From: Epiperipatus broadwayi
Lineage: Eukaryota; Onychophora; Udeonychophora; Euonychophora; Peripatidae
DNA: 64,000 nt
Assembly: GCA_028023455.1 (NCBI GenBank)
Contig: JAQFVV010012395.1
Coordinates: forward strand, 4,838,001-4,902,000
Reading direction: 5' to 3'
Below are positions 11,491 to 23,012 of this stretch, one piece after another. A model generated the notes under the pieces. It ran no database searches and was not told where the DNA came from. It saw only the letters and a list, made by a program, of their open reading frames with translations. A program made the position numbers and the translations under genes. Numbering within the stretch: position 1 is the stretch's first letter; each line of letters starts with the position of its first letter.

Positions 11491-12184
11491 TTTGTAAACA
11501 AGTATGGCCATTCTAACTGTAAAAAGAAAAGAAAACGAAAGAAAAAAAAACAACTCTAGAAATGAGTTTTGCAATCATTGATACACAAATACATTTATCT
11601 ATTGGACATACTAGTCCATTATTCTGTTTAATTGATATTTTATGATGTTATTTTTTATGTCTAAGTGTGACTTCATTCTGCTTTCTCCCATATCTTCCTA
11701 ATGAAAAAAATTGGCAATGCACTTCTCCAGAATCCTATCTAGATGTGGCGCCTAATGAAGAAGCCGTTCGGTTACTAAAAAGATCAAAATATCAACAAAC
11801 ATGATAACACATGCAAACTTCCTCCTATTTAAAAGAATTTTTGGAAAACATATTACTCTGAAGATTTTCTGATTTTTATTTTATTTTTCAATTTTTTATA
11901 TTTGTTTTTTTTTTTCTATCAGTAGAATTTAACATTGTTATAAATCAGTGTTTACAGAGCCTCTACAACCATTCTTTATAATATTCTATCCATCATCCAA
12001 TTGATGACTTATGTGATCAAGCTGAAATATCAGTATACATCAAAATCATACACAGATAAACCTATAAAATATATCATTTATATCTATCTATAACCCATGA
12101 AAATCTTCATATTCAGATAACATTATATATATATAAATTCATAGGCATCAGATATAATGCCTTGTCTAAAAGTATCTGCTTGAT
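11491..12184. other. Non-coding stretch, nothing recognised
   Basis: A+T-rich sequence with TA-rich patches at about 12120-12135. No reading frame or repeat boundary I can support. Confidence 0.4.
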
Positions 12185-12479
12185 TATAAAGCAGTTTTCT
12201 ATTATGGATAAATTATATTCCCTTTTCAATATTATGTCACGAAATTGCATTAGTAATAATATTCATTGATGAAAATTTTTATTCAAAATAAAAAATTCAA
12301 AATACAATTGTTATAAGATAAAAAAAGGTCAAATAGATGTTAAATAACCCATTGCAAAGCAAAGATGGCAAGGGTTTGAATGTTATTTTCATCTTCATAT
12401 TTTAAGTAAAAGCACAGTAGTTCACGTTACAAACATGTTTTAAAATCTCATATAATTCCAGTTTTCATAATGCTGTTCA
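12185..12479 (+). repeat. Second copy of the 3250-3584 repeat, cut by a LINE
   Basis: Matches 3250-3470 in order (ATTATGGATAAATTATA, TTGATGAAAATTTTTATTCA-like, AATACAATTGTTATA) and stops where LINE copy B1 begins. Confidence 0.55.
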
Positions 12480-13258
12480 GTGATGTGATGTGATACACTG
12501 TGACTTCTCCTTAAATGGAGTCAGAATGTCTCAGCAACTATGCCCAGAGAAACCTGTTAGCCACTTTACCTTCCCTTTACATTCCCCACCCTAAGTTTTC
12601 CTATAATCTGCTCCATCCAATTTCCACGACATAATCTTTGTTAACTTTATGGTCTTTATATCTAAATCCCCATTATCTTATCCCAAACCCAGCATAAAAA
12701 CCAATAACCAACTTTCTGTATAATCACTTTGTTCATATTTTTTCTTCCATAACTTCATTATTTGTACCCTTTGTGCTTTCAAGAATTTACATTCAATTAA
12801 CAGATGCCTAATATTTTCTATGCCTTCCTTACACAATTTGCAGACTAATCACCCATATTTTTCCATTTACATATATATTCTCTTGTTGCTAAAGATCTTG
12901 TTCTAACCTTAAACAATAAACTACTTTCCTTACTATCATCATAAATTAATTCATACCCAATATTCTGTTTACTTCTATATATATATTTAAACTCTTTTTA
13001 CTTTCCATACTAATTCTCCATCTCTCCAATTCTCTATTCTTTATTAATGCACCTATTTTTTATTCCATTCCTTACCATTATAACACTCAACAATCCTCTT
13101 AACAAAATCATCCCACCTTTTGTAAAAGTATACTGATATAAATTCTTTATCCAAATCTTTTGCATACTGAATTACCTTTCTCACCCATCTTGTTGCCTGC
13201 CCTTTACTTGTAACCCAATTAAATACTATTTTTGCTATTCTTTTATTATCCATAAACT
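12480..13258 (-). mobile_element. LINE copy B1, 3' end only
   Basis: Starts with the tail (TGATGTGATGTGATAC on the plus strand) and ends at 13258, where the coding sequence for MDNKRIAKIVFNWVTSKGQA begins, next to the tail of copy B2. It holds the C-terminal tail, the Cys-rich region and the 3' UTR. It has an A-to-G level of divergence from B2 throughout plus small gaps. Confidence 0.85.
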
Positions 13259-16200
13259 GTGATGTGATGTGATGTACTGTGACTTCTCCTTAAACGGAGT
13301 CAGGAATCTCTCAGCAGCTATGCCCAGAGAAACCTGTTAGCCACTTTACCTTCCTTTTCCATTGTCCACCCTTAGTTTTCCCATAATCTGCTCCATCCCA
13401 TTTCCACAACATAATCTTTGTCAACTCCATGACCTTTGTATCTAAATACCCCTTATTTTTTCCCAAACCTAGCATAAAAACCAATAACTCACTTTCTGTA
13501 AAATCACTTTGTTCATATTTAACCTTCCATAACTTCATTATTTGTACCCTTTCTACTTCCAAACATTTACATTGAAGTAACAAATGCCTAATATTTTCTA
13601 TGCCTTCCTTACGCAACTTGCAGACTAAATCTCCCATATTTTTCCATTTACGTGTATATTCCCTTGTTGCTAAAGATCCCATTAGAGCCTTAAACAATAA
13701 ACTACTTTCCTTACTATTATCATAAATTAACTCATACCCATTGTTCCATTTACTTATATATATATACATATATATATATATAAAAATAAACTCATTTTAC
13801 TCTCCATACTAGTTCTCCATCTCTCCAACTCCCTATTCTTTATTAGTGCATCTATTCTTCTATCCCACTCCTTCCCACTATAACACTCAACAATCCTCCT
13901 AACACAATCATCCCATCTTTTGTAAAAGTATACTGACATAACTTCTTTATCCAAATCTTCTGCATACCACATTACCTTTCTCACCCATCTTGTTGCCTGC
14001 CCTTTACTTTTAACCCAATTAAATACTATTTTGGCTATTCTTTTATTATCCATAAACTGCAATCTACTGAACATTTTCAATTTGCTTTTTGCGTCCCTCA
14101 TATAAAAACTTGACCATCCCATTTCTCATTGAATTGCCTCTTTTGCTGTCCACACCTCAGCATCTAATGCATGTCTTCCTACTTCCCTTTGTACTTTTTC
14201 TAAGCAATTTAATACCTTTTTACTAACACATAATGCATCATTACCGTATGTTAACCCTGCTGCTGCCACTCCCTTCCATACAATTCTAACTACATCATAT
14301 TTATTATATGAAAACACTGTTAATTTTTTTATCAATCTTTTTTTTTCTTTGCTTCATTTATTAATTTTTTCTCCCATTCATCCAAGCAATTTTTCTTATT
14401 ACTCAAGATGATTCCCAAATAACTATATCTGTTTACCACACTTAACTTTATATCCCCCAATAAGAAATCTTTGTCTTCTCTTTCCCCAGTATTCACCATC
14501 CATATATTTGATTTTTCTTCACTAAATTTAATCCCCATATGTTTACCCACCCTTACACATGTCATCAGCATAACTTCCATATCTTCTTTTCTTTCTGCAC
14601 ACAAAAAGATATCAGTTGCAAAAAAAGACCTGACAATGTATATACTCTCTTGCCACCTGTTAATGATATCTCTATCCCTCTTCCTAGACTTTCTATTGCT
14701 CTCTCCATTTCACTCAAATACAACACAAACAAAATAGGTGACATAGGGCATCCTTGTCTCAGTCTCACCCCATTTTTAACTTTAACTGATTCTATATCCC
14801 CTAATTGATATATATAGTAATTATTTTCATATAATTTCTTAGATTTTCTAAACCTATCCATAATCTATTTCTATTCACTCTATCATATGCCTTCTCTATA
14901 TCTATGTAACTACAAATAAACTATCTCCTATATGCCTATCTGACCTAAAACCTCCTTGCATTTCCCCCACTACATTATTTTCTTCCACCCAATTTGCAAC
15001 TCTTCCAGCCACCATGTATGAAAAACTTTATATAAAACTGATGTTACTGCTATTGGTCTATAATTATTTAACTTTCTATGATCCTTACCTTTTCCTTTAA
15101 ATAATAATCTTACTCTTGTATTATTCCAACTACTCATGAAAAACTCTTCTGTGCCATCTTATTAAAACATGATAGAAACTTTACTTTTGCCCTATGCCCC
15201 AAATTCATTACCATCTCTGCTGCCCATCCATCTAATCCTCTTGCCTTACCACTTCTCAGTTTCTTCCCTGCCTCATTCAGTTCATTTTCTGTAAATGTAA
15301 TATTCCCATTACTATATGCTTTCATATTTTCTATCCCTTTGTTCTTCACATCTAACATCTTTTCTATATCTATTACATAACTATTCAATATTCTCTCTAA
15401 TTCTTCTCTAGAGCTACACTATATTTCCTCCTCATCCAGTAATACTCTCTCTCTCTCCCCTAAATTTCTCCCTTTTATTGTAATTCCAAAATTTTTTACT
15501 CCCATCTCTTCCACTTTTATTAATATCATCCAATAATTTACTATTTAGTTTCATTCTCTCTCTATCATTATCTAATTTAGCTAACTTCTTCTTTTCTAAG
15601 TACTTTTCCCATTTAGCACTAATATCTTTTTCACTTTTTTTGTTCTTAATAGCACACTTATATTCTCTACATGCTTTTTTCCTCTCTTTTACACTTTTAC
15701 TAACTCTCATTTTTCTATTACTTTTATTCTTCTGAATATTCTCACCTAAAACCCTATTTAGCCACATTTTCTATTTCATCACACCAGTCCTCATACTCAT
15801 TTTCAATCAACTCTTCCATGGTTTCTTCAACTCATATTTTATACTCTTCTAACTTATTCTTATCATTCACTCTCCATCCACATCTTTCACTATTGTTTCT
15901 ACTTTTATTCCTATTTTCCATCACATTACTAACCATTTCAATTATAACAAAATTATGATCACTATTACATACTCTCTCTTCATTATCAAACACCTTAATT
16001 TTCTGTACTTTATTCATTCCCTCTTTCTCTACCAATATATAATCTATTGTGTGGGATATATTACTCCTAGACCATGTATATTGTCCCTCATAAATATTAG
16101 ATAAGTTTCTAATGCTCAAATTTACTCTCTGACAAAATTTCTTCAAAAGCTGTCCATTCATATTGTCTACATCATCAATTTCTTTAATATGCCCATTCAT

Positions 16201-16295
16201 ATCTCTTATAACCATTATTCTCTTCCCTTTTTCTTTAAAACTCTTTATATCCTTAACTAGGCACTCATATATGCTATTGTTCCATTCCATTATAG
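13259..16295 (-). mobile_element. LINE copy B2, 3' part: APE endonuclease end, RT, Cys-rich tail
   Basis: The longest copy of the family. In sense order it has: the second half of an APE-type endonuclease (15832-16308, with MVIRDMNGHI, YTWSRSNISHTIDYILVEKE and CNSDHNFVIIEM), a basic linker (15432-15767), RT pieces in several frames (15134-15388, 14565-14861, 14332-14604, 14126-14335, 13754-14122), and the Cys/His C-terminus (13311-13769, CKLRKEGIENIRHLLLQC). The GDMNGH aspartate and the SDH histidine are present. The RT is interrupted by frameshifts and deletions. At the palm box the sense sequence reads FATD instead of FADD. A 1356-bp insert at 16296 separates it from its own 5' part at 17652. 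Confidence 0.9.
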
Positions 16296-16308
16296 TGTAA
16301 CGTTGCAA
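15832..16308 (-). pseudogene. APE-type endonuclease, C-terminal half (LINE copy B2)
   Basis: The target-nicking nuclease of a LINE. The frame opens at the border with the 16296 insert. Visible are the catalytic aspartate/asparagine in DMNGH (the usual preceding Gly is Arg here), the YTW..SRS..IDYILV block, and the terminal SDH motif with catalytic Asp and His. The N-terminal half, with its NMQG and ETHL motifs, lies across the insert in 17652-18175. Confidence 0.82.
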
Positions 16309-17651
16309 ATATTTGATAAAAGCTAAAAAATAAAAGTAAATTTAGATTTTTTTTTTTGACTAATTTTTTTTTTTAAAAAAAAAAACGTACAGTGAAAGTT
16401 AAATTATTTTTTCATATTTTTTTAATGTAATTAGAAATAAAAGTAGAATTGGAGAGAACAAAAGACATAAATTATACCAATCTAGATAAGAGAAAGTAAA
16501 AATACTTCAAGTAATTAAAGATGGCAGAATTTTGCTGAAAAAAAAAAAAGACTTTGTTACATAAATTTTATAAAGAATATATAAGATTATCAACGTATAT
16601 TTTGACAAACAAAAGATATGCGCAGAAGTCGCAAAACTGGGCCTCTAGTATAAAAGGTAGAGGTCAGTTTGAAGAACATCTTGATCATTGGTTTCTCTAT
16701 TTGGTCTTGGATAACAATAATATATCCAAGCTCACTCTACGCTGAAGTAATTCGGCATGGTGGAGTGAACCGGAGCTTCTGAAGACATCGTGCCTGAAGA
16801 TGTATACTAGAAAAGTTTTCGTGACCGACTAGGAAAATGGACTGCAAGATCAACTAATAATCAAAGGCCGTGAGCTCATTTTTAACCCTGAAAAACTATG
16901 CATAGTTATCTACAACCATTGTGAATTCACTAAAACTTACCGGTAAGTTATACTTCATTACTCCTGATTGTGACCAAATTAAACGTTTTCAAACAATTTC
17001 TAAAAGTATGTTTAAACAATCCCGATAGAGACATTAATTTTCTTGTACAAGAGACATTCATTTTTTTAAGGAACTTTCTAGAAGAAGTTTAGATATGAAC
17101 AGTAATTGTAAAATTGTTTTTTTATTAATTGATTCACGTCTGAGTTGTGTTCTCTCTAATTTACTTGATAAGTAATTTATTTCAAATATTTTTTTAGTCT
17201 ATTAGAATAAAAATATTTCTAAAACCAATTTTCATTTGTGCGTTATTAATAATAATTATTATTTTTTATTATTAGTCTAATGAGATTTAAAACATAATTT
17301 ACCTTTGCCAATATGTTTCAATAAGCCCAGGAATAATAATCTTAAAAATATAATTCTCGTTATGGTATGATGTAATACCGATTAGTTTAAAAATATCTTT
17401 TCTTTTTAATTTGCAAGCTGCTATGTGACGGTTCAGTGGGTTCTTGCAGAACTCTGGCGCCTTTCAAATAAATTAAAATGATGTCGTCGATAGCATAATT
17501 CTCAACAATTACAAGGCCGAGTTGATCAGGAAATATAGCTATGTTTTTAATAGAAATCGAAATACAACTTTCTTCTTTTTGACATAGCTTGATCAACTCG
17601 CGTGCAGTTTATATTAGCATGTAGAGGCCAAACAAAAAAGAAAATGTTATA
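16296..17651 (+). mobile_element. Solo-LTR-like insertion inside LINE copy B2
   Basis: 1356 bp inserted into the LINE endonuclease frame. It begins TGTAACGTTGC and ends AATGTTATA, so its ends are short inverted repeats (TGTAAC against TATAAC). It is flanked by ATAG on both sides (16292-16295 and 17652-17655). Removing the insert and one ATAG leaves the LINE frame open across the join, which confirms the borders. Inside are a TATAAAAG box at 16649-16656, a G+C-richer stretch just after it, and a consensus splice donor (ACCG|GTAAGT) near 16943. This looks like the promoter and leader of an LTR retrotransposon. No gag or pol is present, so I read it as a solo LTR whose terminal CA has become TA. 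Confidence 0.72.
16649..16656 (+). promoter_or_regulatory. TATA box of the LTR-like insert
   Basis: TATAAAAG followed by GTAGAGGTCAG, about 350 bases into the insert and just before its most G+C-rich segment. The position suits an LTR U3/R boundary. There is no direct evidence of transcription. Confidence 0.5.
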
Positions 17652-17815
17652 ATAGTTTGACTATCTCCAGTAGCTATATAAACTATAGCCACCATCCATT
17701 CTTGTTTTCCCAACCTTATTTCAAACCACAAATGTTCTTGGCATTTAACAATATTTAAATATTTTTTTTGACATAACACCTATACCACCACCCTTTTTTT
17801 CTTTCTCTTTTCTAT

Positions 17816-18175
17816 TTATACCCTGCCATACCAAATTTTCCAAAACAGGTTCTCTTTTCTTAGATGTGTTTCGACTACTACTAATACCTCAAGCTCTTCA
17901 TTTTGAATTGCTTTGTTTAATTCCTGCCACTTTTCTGGTCTCCTATCACCTTGCATATTCAAATATCCAATTTTAACAATTTTTTCTTTCCTAACTACTC
18001 TTTTATAATTTTTTTTAATTCTTTCTTCTCCATTATGCTTATAAATAACTTGCTTACCGTTAATTTTACAGACCCATTCCCTCTCCACATCTACATTTAT
18101 ATCTAAATCAACTGCCCTTTGTTTAATCCTTAGATCCCATCCATTCTTCTTCTTTTTAATAACACTACAATTCAA
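17816..18175 (-). pseudogene. Start of LINE ORF2: linker and N-terminal APE endonuclease
   Basis: The last third reads VKIGYLNMQGDRRPEKWQEL and then EVLVVVETHLRKENLF. These are the first two APE endonuclease motifs (N in NMQG and E in ETH). A stop codon at 17816 is followed, in shifted frame towards 17660, by KKGGGIGVMSK and EWMVAIVYIATGD, the third motif region. The remaining motifs are at 15832-16308. Confidence 0.8.
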
Positions 18176-18189
18176 AATCCCACCCCCCT

Positions 18190-18669
18190 TTACAAGTTTC
18201 CCAAACTATATTCTTTATAAATCAGACTCCCTAAAACTTCATTTCCTTGTTTCTCTAAGTGCAACCCATCTTTACCAAATAACTCCCTCTTCCCAATAAA
18301 AAAATCCCACACATCCACAAACATAACATCATTTTTCTCACACAATTCTTTTAATCTCTCATTTATAGAACATGCCCTATCTAACATATACCTTTCATCA
18401 AATCTTAGTAATAACACAACTATTCCTACTCTTCCTTTAACCATTCTCAAATTCCTAATCAGTTCTGTGTACTCACCCATTATTCTCTCTGATGACTCTG
18501 ATAAATTATTAGTCCCTACAATAACATATACATTTCTATTCTCTTGCTTCTTTACTTTATCTGTAACATCCCTAATTTTAGCTCCCGGCAAACATACTCT
18601 TACATACCTGTTTCTATTTTCCCTTGCAATTATATCTCCACATTCTCTTATTAATGAATCCCTTATCAA
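18190..18669 (-). pseudogene. ORF1 of the LINE: SGNH/GDSL-esterase-like domain
   Basis: 159 residues with all four SGNH blocks in order: block I as IRDSLIRE (usual GDS, with Gly changed to Arg but Ser kept), block II around LPGAKIRDV with its Gly, block III VGTNNLSE with the Asn, and block V DGLHLEKQG with the Asp and His. Such esterase-like domains are known in ORF1 of CR1/L2-type LINEs, where their role is unclear. A stop just upstream (near 18690) shows the ORF is already broken. Confidence 0.78.
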
Positions 18670-18810
18670 TACTGTCTCATAGTCTACTTTCTATGCTTCA
18701 TTCACAACCTTCTCTACCACATTCTGGACTTCCTCATCTACTTCTTCCTTATCATTCCTACTCAGTAATCTCTATCTGCTCACACTATCAAATTCTTTGT
18801 CTCTCTGCCA

Positions 18811-19596
18811 CCTAGTGTAAATTCGAGTAATAAATAGATTCTAAATAGTGTTTTAATAAATCACAATCTAGTGCTGTAGGGATTAATTAAGTATTATCAT
18901 TTAACAACTAGTGATAAATTAAGCTTATGCTATGTGGCATAATGGAACACATGAAAGAGAATGAAAGTGTAGTGCATCATGTCAATTAGTTAGTTTTAGT
19001 TATTTGAAATGTTCAATTAGTTAGTTATTCTAATTATCTTAGAAAAAGAATGACTACTTTTTGAATCTGATCAGTGATTTTCTCTCGGATATAATTTACA
19101 TTTTAATATAAACTTTAATGAATATAGTTAAAGTCCTTTGTCATGGTGACTGTTGGAATATAATTTAAGTGTAACAATTGTATCTTTAAATATTTACTGG
19201 ACTTTATATTTCACTGAATAATTTTCGGAATTATTTGATTATCTTGGTATAATTTGTTTACTAATTTATTAAAATTTTAAAAACACTAATACATATGATA
19301 ATTTTTTAAAAAGAATCTCACTGATAGAGTTTTATCTTAGCACAATTCCAAATATAATATAATCAATTTACTCTAGATGGCAGTGCAGATTTTTTATTAT
19401 TTTTTGGTCAACCATTTTTCAGAATTCTATTGAGGAAAATCCCATAATCAGAAACTGTAGAAATACGCATTACCAAGTAGAATAAATTATATATAGTGCA
19501 GTCATATTTTACTTTTATTCTATACAGTAATCTTAAAATTTAATAGCCCAAAGTTTTAAATTTACATTGCAGTGTTAATAGCTAGGTAAATCTGAC
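18811..19596. other. A+T-rich non-coding stretch, nothing recognised
   Basis: No coding sequence or repeat border found. TTAGTTAGTT-like runs near 18990-19025 are simple sequence. Confidence 0.4.
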
Positions 19597-19757
19597 ACTA
19601 ATATTATAATATTAAATCGTGATTTCACACTTCCAACGTAAAGCTATAACAACAAATTGCATCTTCTTGAAAGCGCTCAGCCATTTAATTTAGTTTTCAA
19701 TTTGTTGTTATAGCTTTACGTAGGAAGTGTGAAAGCACGTTTAATATTATATTGAAG
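19597..19757. repeat. Short foldback (hairpin) repeat
   Basis: The left arm has CACACTTCCAACGTAAAGC and TATAACAACAAATTG. The right arm has the reverse complement CAATTTGTTGTTATAGC and TTTACGTAGGAAGTGTG. Arms of about 50-60 bases surround a loop of about 45 bases. A transcript would fold into a near-perfect hairpin. No coding. Confidence 0.88.
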
Positions 19758-20006
19758 ACAAACGTAAAGTATAAATATACAGGTTATTAATTATATATTA
19801 GTAATCCTAATTACAAGTTAACATGCAATTTTTCAGACTATAATTTTAAATAAACAAAACAGATTCCATTCAATGTATTTGTTTCTTCTGCAAAATTATC
19901 ATAAAATTCAGATTAATTAGCCAACTACTGTCAATTTATTGCTCATGCTTGCTTAGATTAGTTCTAGAGTGAGAATAGAGGTCAGCACTGCTTAATTCAG
20001 ACTAAA

Positions 20007-20297
20007 TCAGAAAGGGTACAGATAATGAAGTTATGGGAGAATAGGTATGAACAAAGTGACTATACAGAAAGTGAGTTATTGTTTTTTATGCTGGGTTTGC
20101 AAAAAGATAAGGGGATTTAGATATAGAGGCCATAGAGTTGACAAAGATTATGTTGTGGAAATGGGATGGGGGAGAATATAGGAAGACTTAGAGTGGGGAA
20201 TGGAAAATGAAGTGGCTAACACGTTTATCTGGGCATAATTGCCGAGATATTTTTGACTTCGTTTAAGGAGAAGCCAAAATACATCACATCACATCAA
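20007..20297 (+). mobile_element. LINE copy E, 3' end fragment
   Basis: Plus-strand copy of the last ~290 bases of the LINE family at 13259. It starts in CAGAAAGGGTACAGATAATG and ends GCCAAAATACATCACATCAC. It contains the conserved GACAAAGATTATGTTGTGG block and the GTTTAAGGAGAAGCC pre-tail. Strongly 5'-truncated. Confidence 0.88.
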
Positions 20298-20985
20298 ATA
20301 AAATTAAAACAGTTTATTTGATGTTTAGCTTGTATTTTTGTAATTGTAAAATAAGATTAAGTGTTAATCTGGATTATAAAGTAAGATGTCTATTATCACA
20401 CTTGATCAACTTCTTTTGTAATGACAATAAAATCAAAGTGGCATTAGATAATGATGATTTATTATATATATTCTCAGGCATACATATTAACCCAAACATA
20501 TCTGCTAAACTGGTATAAATTAATACTCAAACAAAATATAAACATCATGCTAAAATAAATAGCCACTCAACACCTCCAGGGTGGCTATTTTATAGATTAT
20601 AACTCTGCTTATTAGCTGATTACAATCCTTTAGTTAGCATTTCAATATAATGTACAAAGCCTTATCATATAAATACCAAATTCAAGATCACTCCAATTTT
20701 ATAGACTTCGGCAAATTACTAGAATACTAGATATGAATATGCAGCAATGTGATGAAAATATTACCATAAACTTGATTGTCTGGTAATTTATATATTATTT
20801 CCAGCTTAGCAAAATCAGATTTTGATTAAGTAATCTTAATAATGTTTAAAGTTTTATCATTTGTAATCAGTTTCAACTATGTCATAGGTTATTTTACCAC
20901 AATATAAAAATATTGATTATTAATTTGTGTATAATATCAGATACTGTAATATAATAAATCAAATATTTCTGTTATTATAAAAATA
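20298..20985. other. Non-coding stretch, nothing recognised
   Basis: A frame of 66 codons at 20318-20518 has no recognisable protein character. No element border is evident. Confidence 0.4.
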
Positions 20986-20987
20986 TA

Positions 20988-21442
20988 AATATAAATCACA
21001 ATCTAACAATATGATTATTGTATGAAACAGAGAAACTTTAAAATAATATAAAACACTATTGCCATGTGCTTCCAACCCATTTGAATTATTATCAAGGCTG
21101 TATAAAAATTGTTATACTCTACTAAGCGATAAACTGAAACATTTCATTATATCAGCCAGGAACAACTAATCAGAAAACTGGTTAACTTTGCATTAATAGT
21201 GCAGAAGAACTTTTTATAGCACATGGTTCTATTAATGCAAAATTAACCAGTTTTTCAATTAGAAGTTCCTGGCTGATATAATGAAATGTTAGAGTTTATC
21301 ATTTAGTAGAGTATAATGATTTTTACAAAGCCTTGATAAGGACTCAAATGAGTTGAAAGTGCTTGGTGATAGTATTTTATATTATTTTAATGTTTCCCTG
21401 TTTTATATGTAATTGTATTTTTAGATTGTGATTTATACTAAT
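20988..21442. repeat. Long foldback repeat (arms about 200 bp)
   Basis: The left arm begins TATAAATCACAATCTA and proceeds through CCATGTGCTTCCAACCCATT, ATCAAGGCTGTATAAAAAT and CATTTCATTATATCAGCCAG. The right arm has the reverse complements CTGGCTGATATAATGAAATG, CAAAGCCTTGATAAGGAC, GAAAGTGCTTGGTGATAG and TAGATTGTGATTTATA. The central loop near 21190-21225 is about 40 bases. No ribozyme core and no coding found. Confidence 0.9.
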
Positions 21443-23012
21443 ACTATAATATGTAATAAAATAACACTGGAGTTAATTCTACACTTTTTAATAAATCAAT
21501 GTATATACAATAAAACAAAATATTGAATATCAACATATATATATATATATTATAATGGTCAGAAAGAAGTGAGTCTTAATGTATCTGCACTACAAGGTGC
21601 TACTCTAGGCATTTGAACCTAGAAAATTTATAGAGTAGGCAGATACGTGCTGTTAAAGATCCCACTTTATTTTATATTTAGACCGTTAGCCCAAGTCACT
21701 AGTTCAGTGGAGACACAGAGATAATAATATATAACTTTAATTTATATCTTAAATATAGAAAAAATAAAAGCCACTGCCAGTAATTAACACACAAACAATA
21801 TTTATTTACACACATACATAATCATTTTAAATGTGAGGAATAACATTTATTATTTAGATTTTAATATTAACTTTTAATTTAAATTATTATTTTAAGATTT
21901 TAAATCATCCACACAGATAAATTTTATATTTATTTTAAGATTGTCGAGTATGAATAAACTACATAGATTGTATTTGAAAAGAAAATATTCTATCCCTTAT
22001 TTAACCTTAGGCCAAAAGTTCGCAGTCAAACCGGCGTCAATCCATCTGATACATTGATGTATTCAATGTAGCATGAAAATACGACAGCACTAAATACTAT
22101 ACTGTCAGGAATGTACATCTGAAAAGTATGGTTAGAGAAGGTATTGACTCTCAACCAAACAGGAATGCTACATCTGTCGGCAAGAAGATTAATATAAATA
22201 AAAACTCCATAATAAGGGACTGCGTTTCATCTTTCTATCCCTTCCATAGGCAACAAGGGGGTATGCGGCGTATAAATCAATCCTGTCCGTAGTGGATCTC
22301 ATACTACATCTACTAATTACACCAATATATCCAATCCATTGACCTAATTTAACTAAGAAACAAATAACCTAAGATTACCCTCCCTTAATTAATTAATATA
22401 ACTTTACAAATCTATATAGCCATTCATGCCCGACTTAAATTTAACATTTATATAAATTCACACAGATGAATTTTATTAAAGTTTTTTTTTTTAATGTTGA
22501 GCATAGATCGATTACATAGATTACACGCTCAAAAATATTTCAAAATAAATATAAATGATCAAAATATAAAGTCATTGATGTAATTGCAGAGGGAATTCAC
22601 AAGAAACCCAATGGCATTCATCATAATATGCAGCATTGACACCAATAACGAAAAAGACATCCGAATAAATACATTTTAGATATTCAACATAAGATATCAT
22701 TATTTACCGAATGTCTATATATTTTAATCAAATATGGAAACAAAAACATAATTAAACATGAACGAATCCATGCAAGCATCTATGCCCAACTTAAATTTAA
22801 TGCATTTAAATAATTTTTAGAAATATAAAGAAAATAAAAATGGAAATGATTTTCTTTTTTTTTAGCAAACTTAAATGTATAAAATCTAAACGTTAATTAT
22901 CAATTTGAAATTCAAAAGTCAGATAAGAGTTCATTTTAAAATTTAGGTTCTGAATATTAAAAGCTTGAATGAAAGTTCTTAATTATTTTTGAATTTTATA
23001 ATAGTTCATGTC
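21443..23012. other. Unassigned stretch with a G+C-richer core (about 21580-22330)
   Basis: TAATGGTCAGAA at 21554 equals the first 12 bases of the terminal repeat of the element at 46355. The core contains words unusual for this window (GCAGTCAAACCGGCGTCAATC at about 22030, GTATGCGGCGTATAAATC at about 22260). It has no frame longer than a few dozen codons. It may be a remnant of a related DNA element, but I could not find a matching right end. Confidence 0.35.

Larger units (their letters stand above)
17652..18810 (-). mobile_element. LINE copy B2, 5' part: SGNH-esterase-like ORF1 and endonuclease start
   Basis: Continues the LINE across the insert. In sense order it has an acidic segment with EEVDEEVQNVVEKVVNE, an SGNH-hydrolase-like domain (18190-18669), then a basic spacer and the start of the APE endonuclease (17816-18175 and on to 17660). 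The 5' end near 18810 is not sharply defined and an upstream UTR is not recognisable. Confidence 0.85.

Noticed and set aside
11041-11574. 177-codon minus-strand ORF
   Set aside because: Antisense shadow of the RTE-like LINE end, which reads as a reverse-transcriptase C-terminus on the plus strand.
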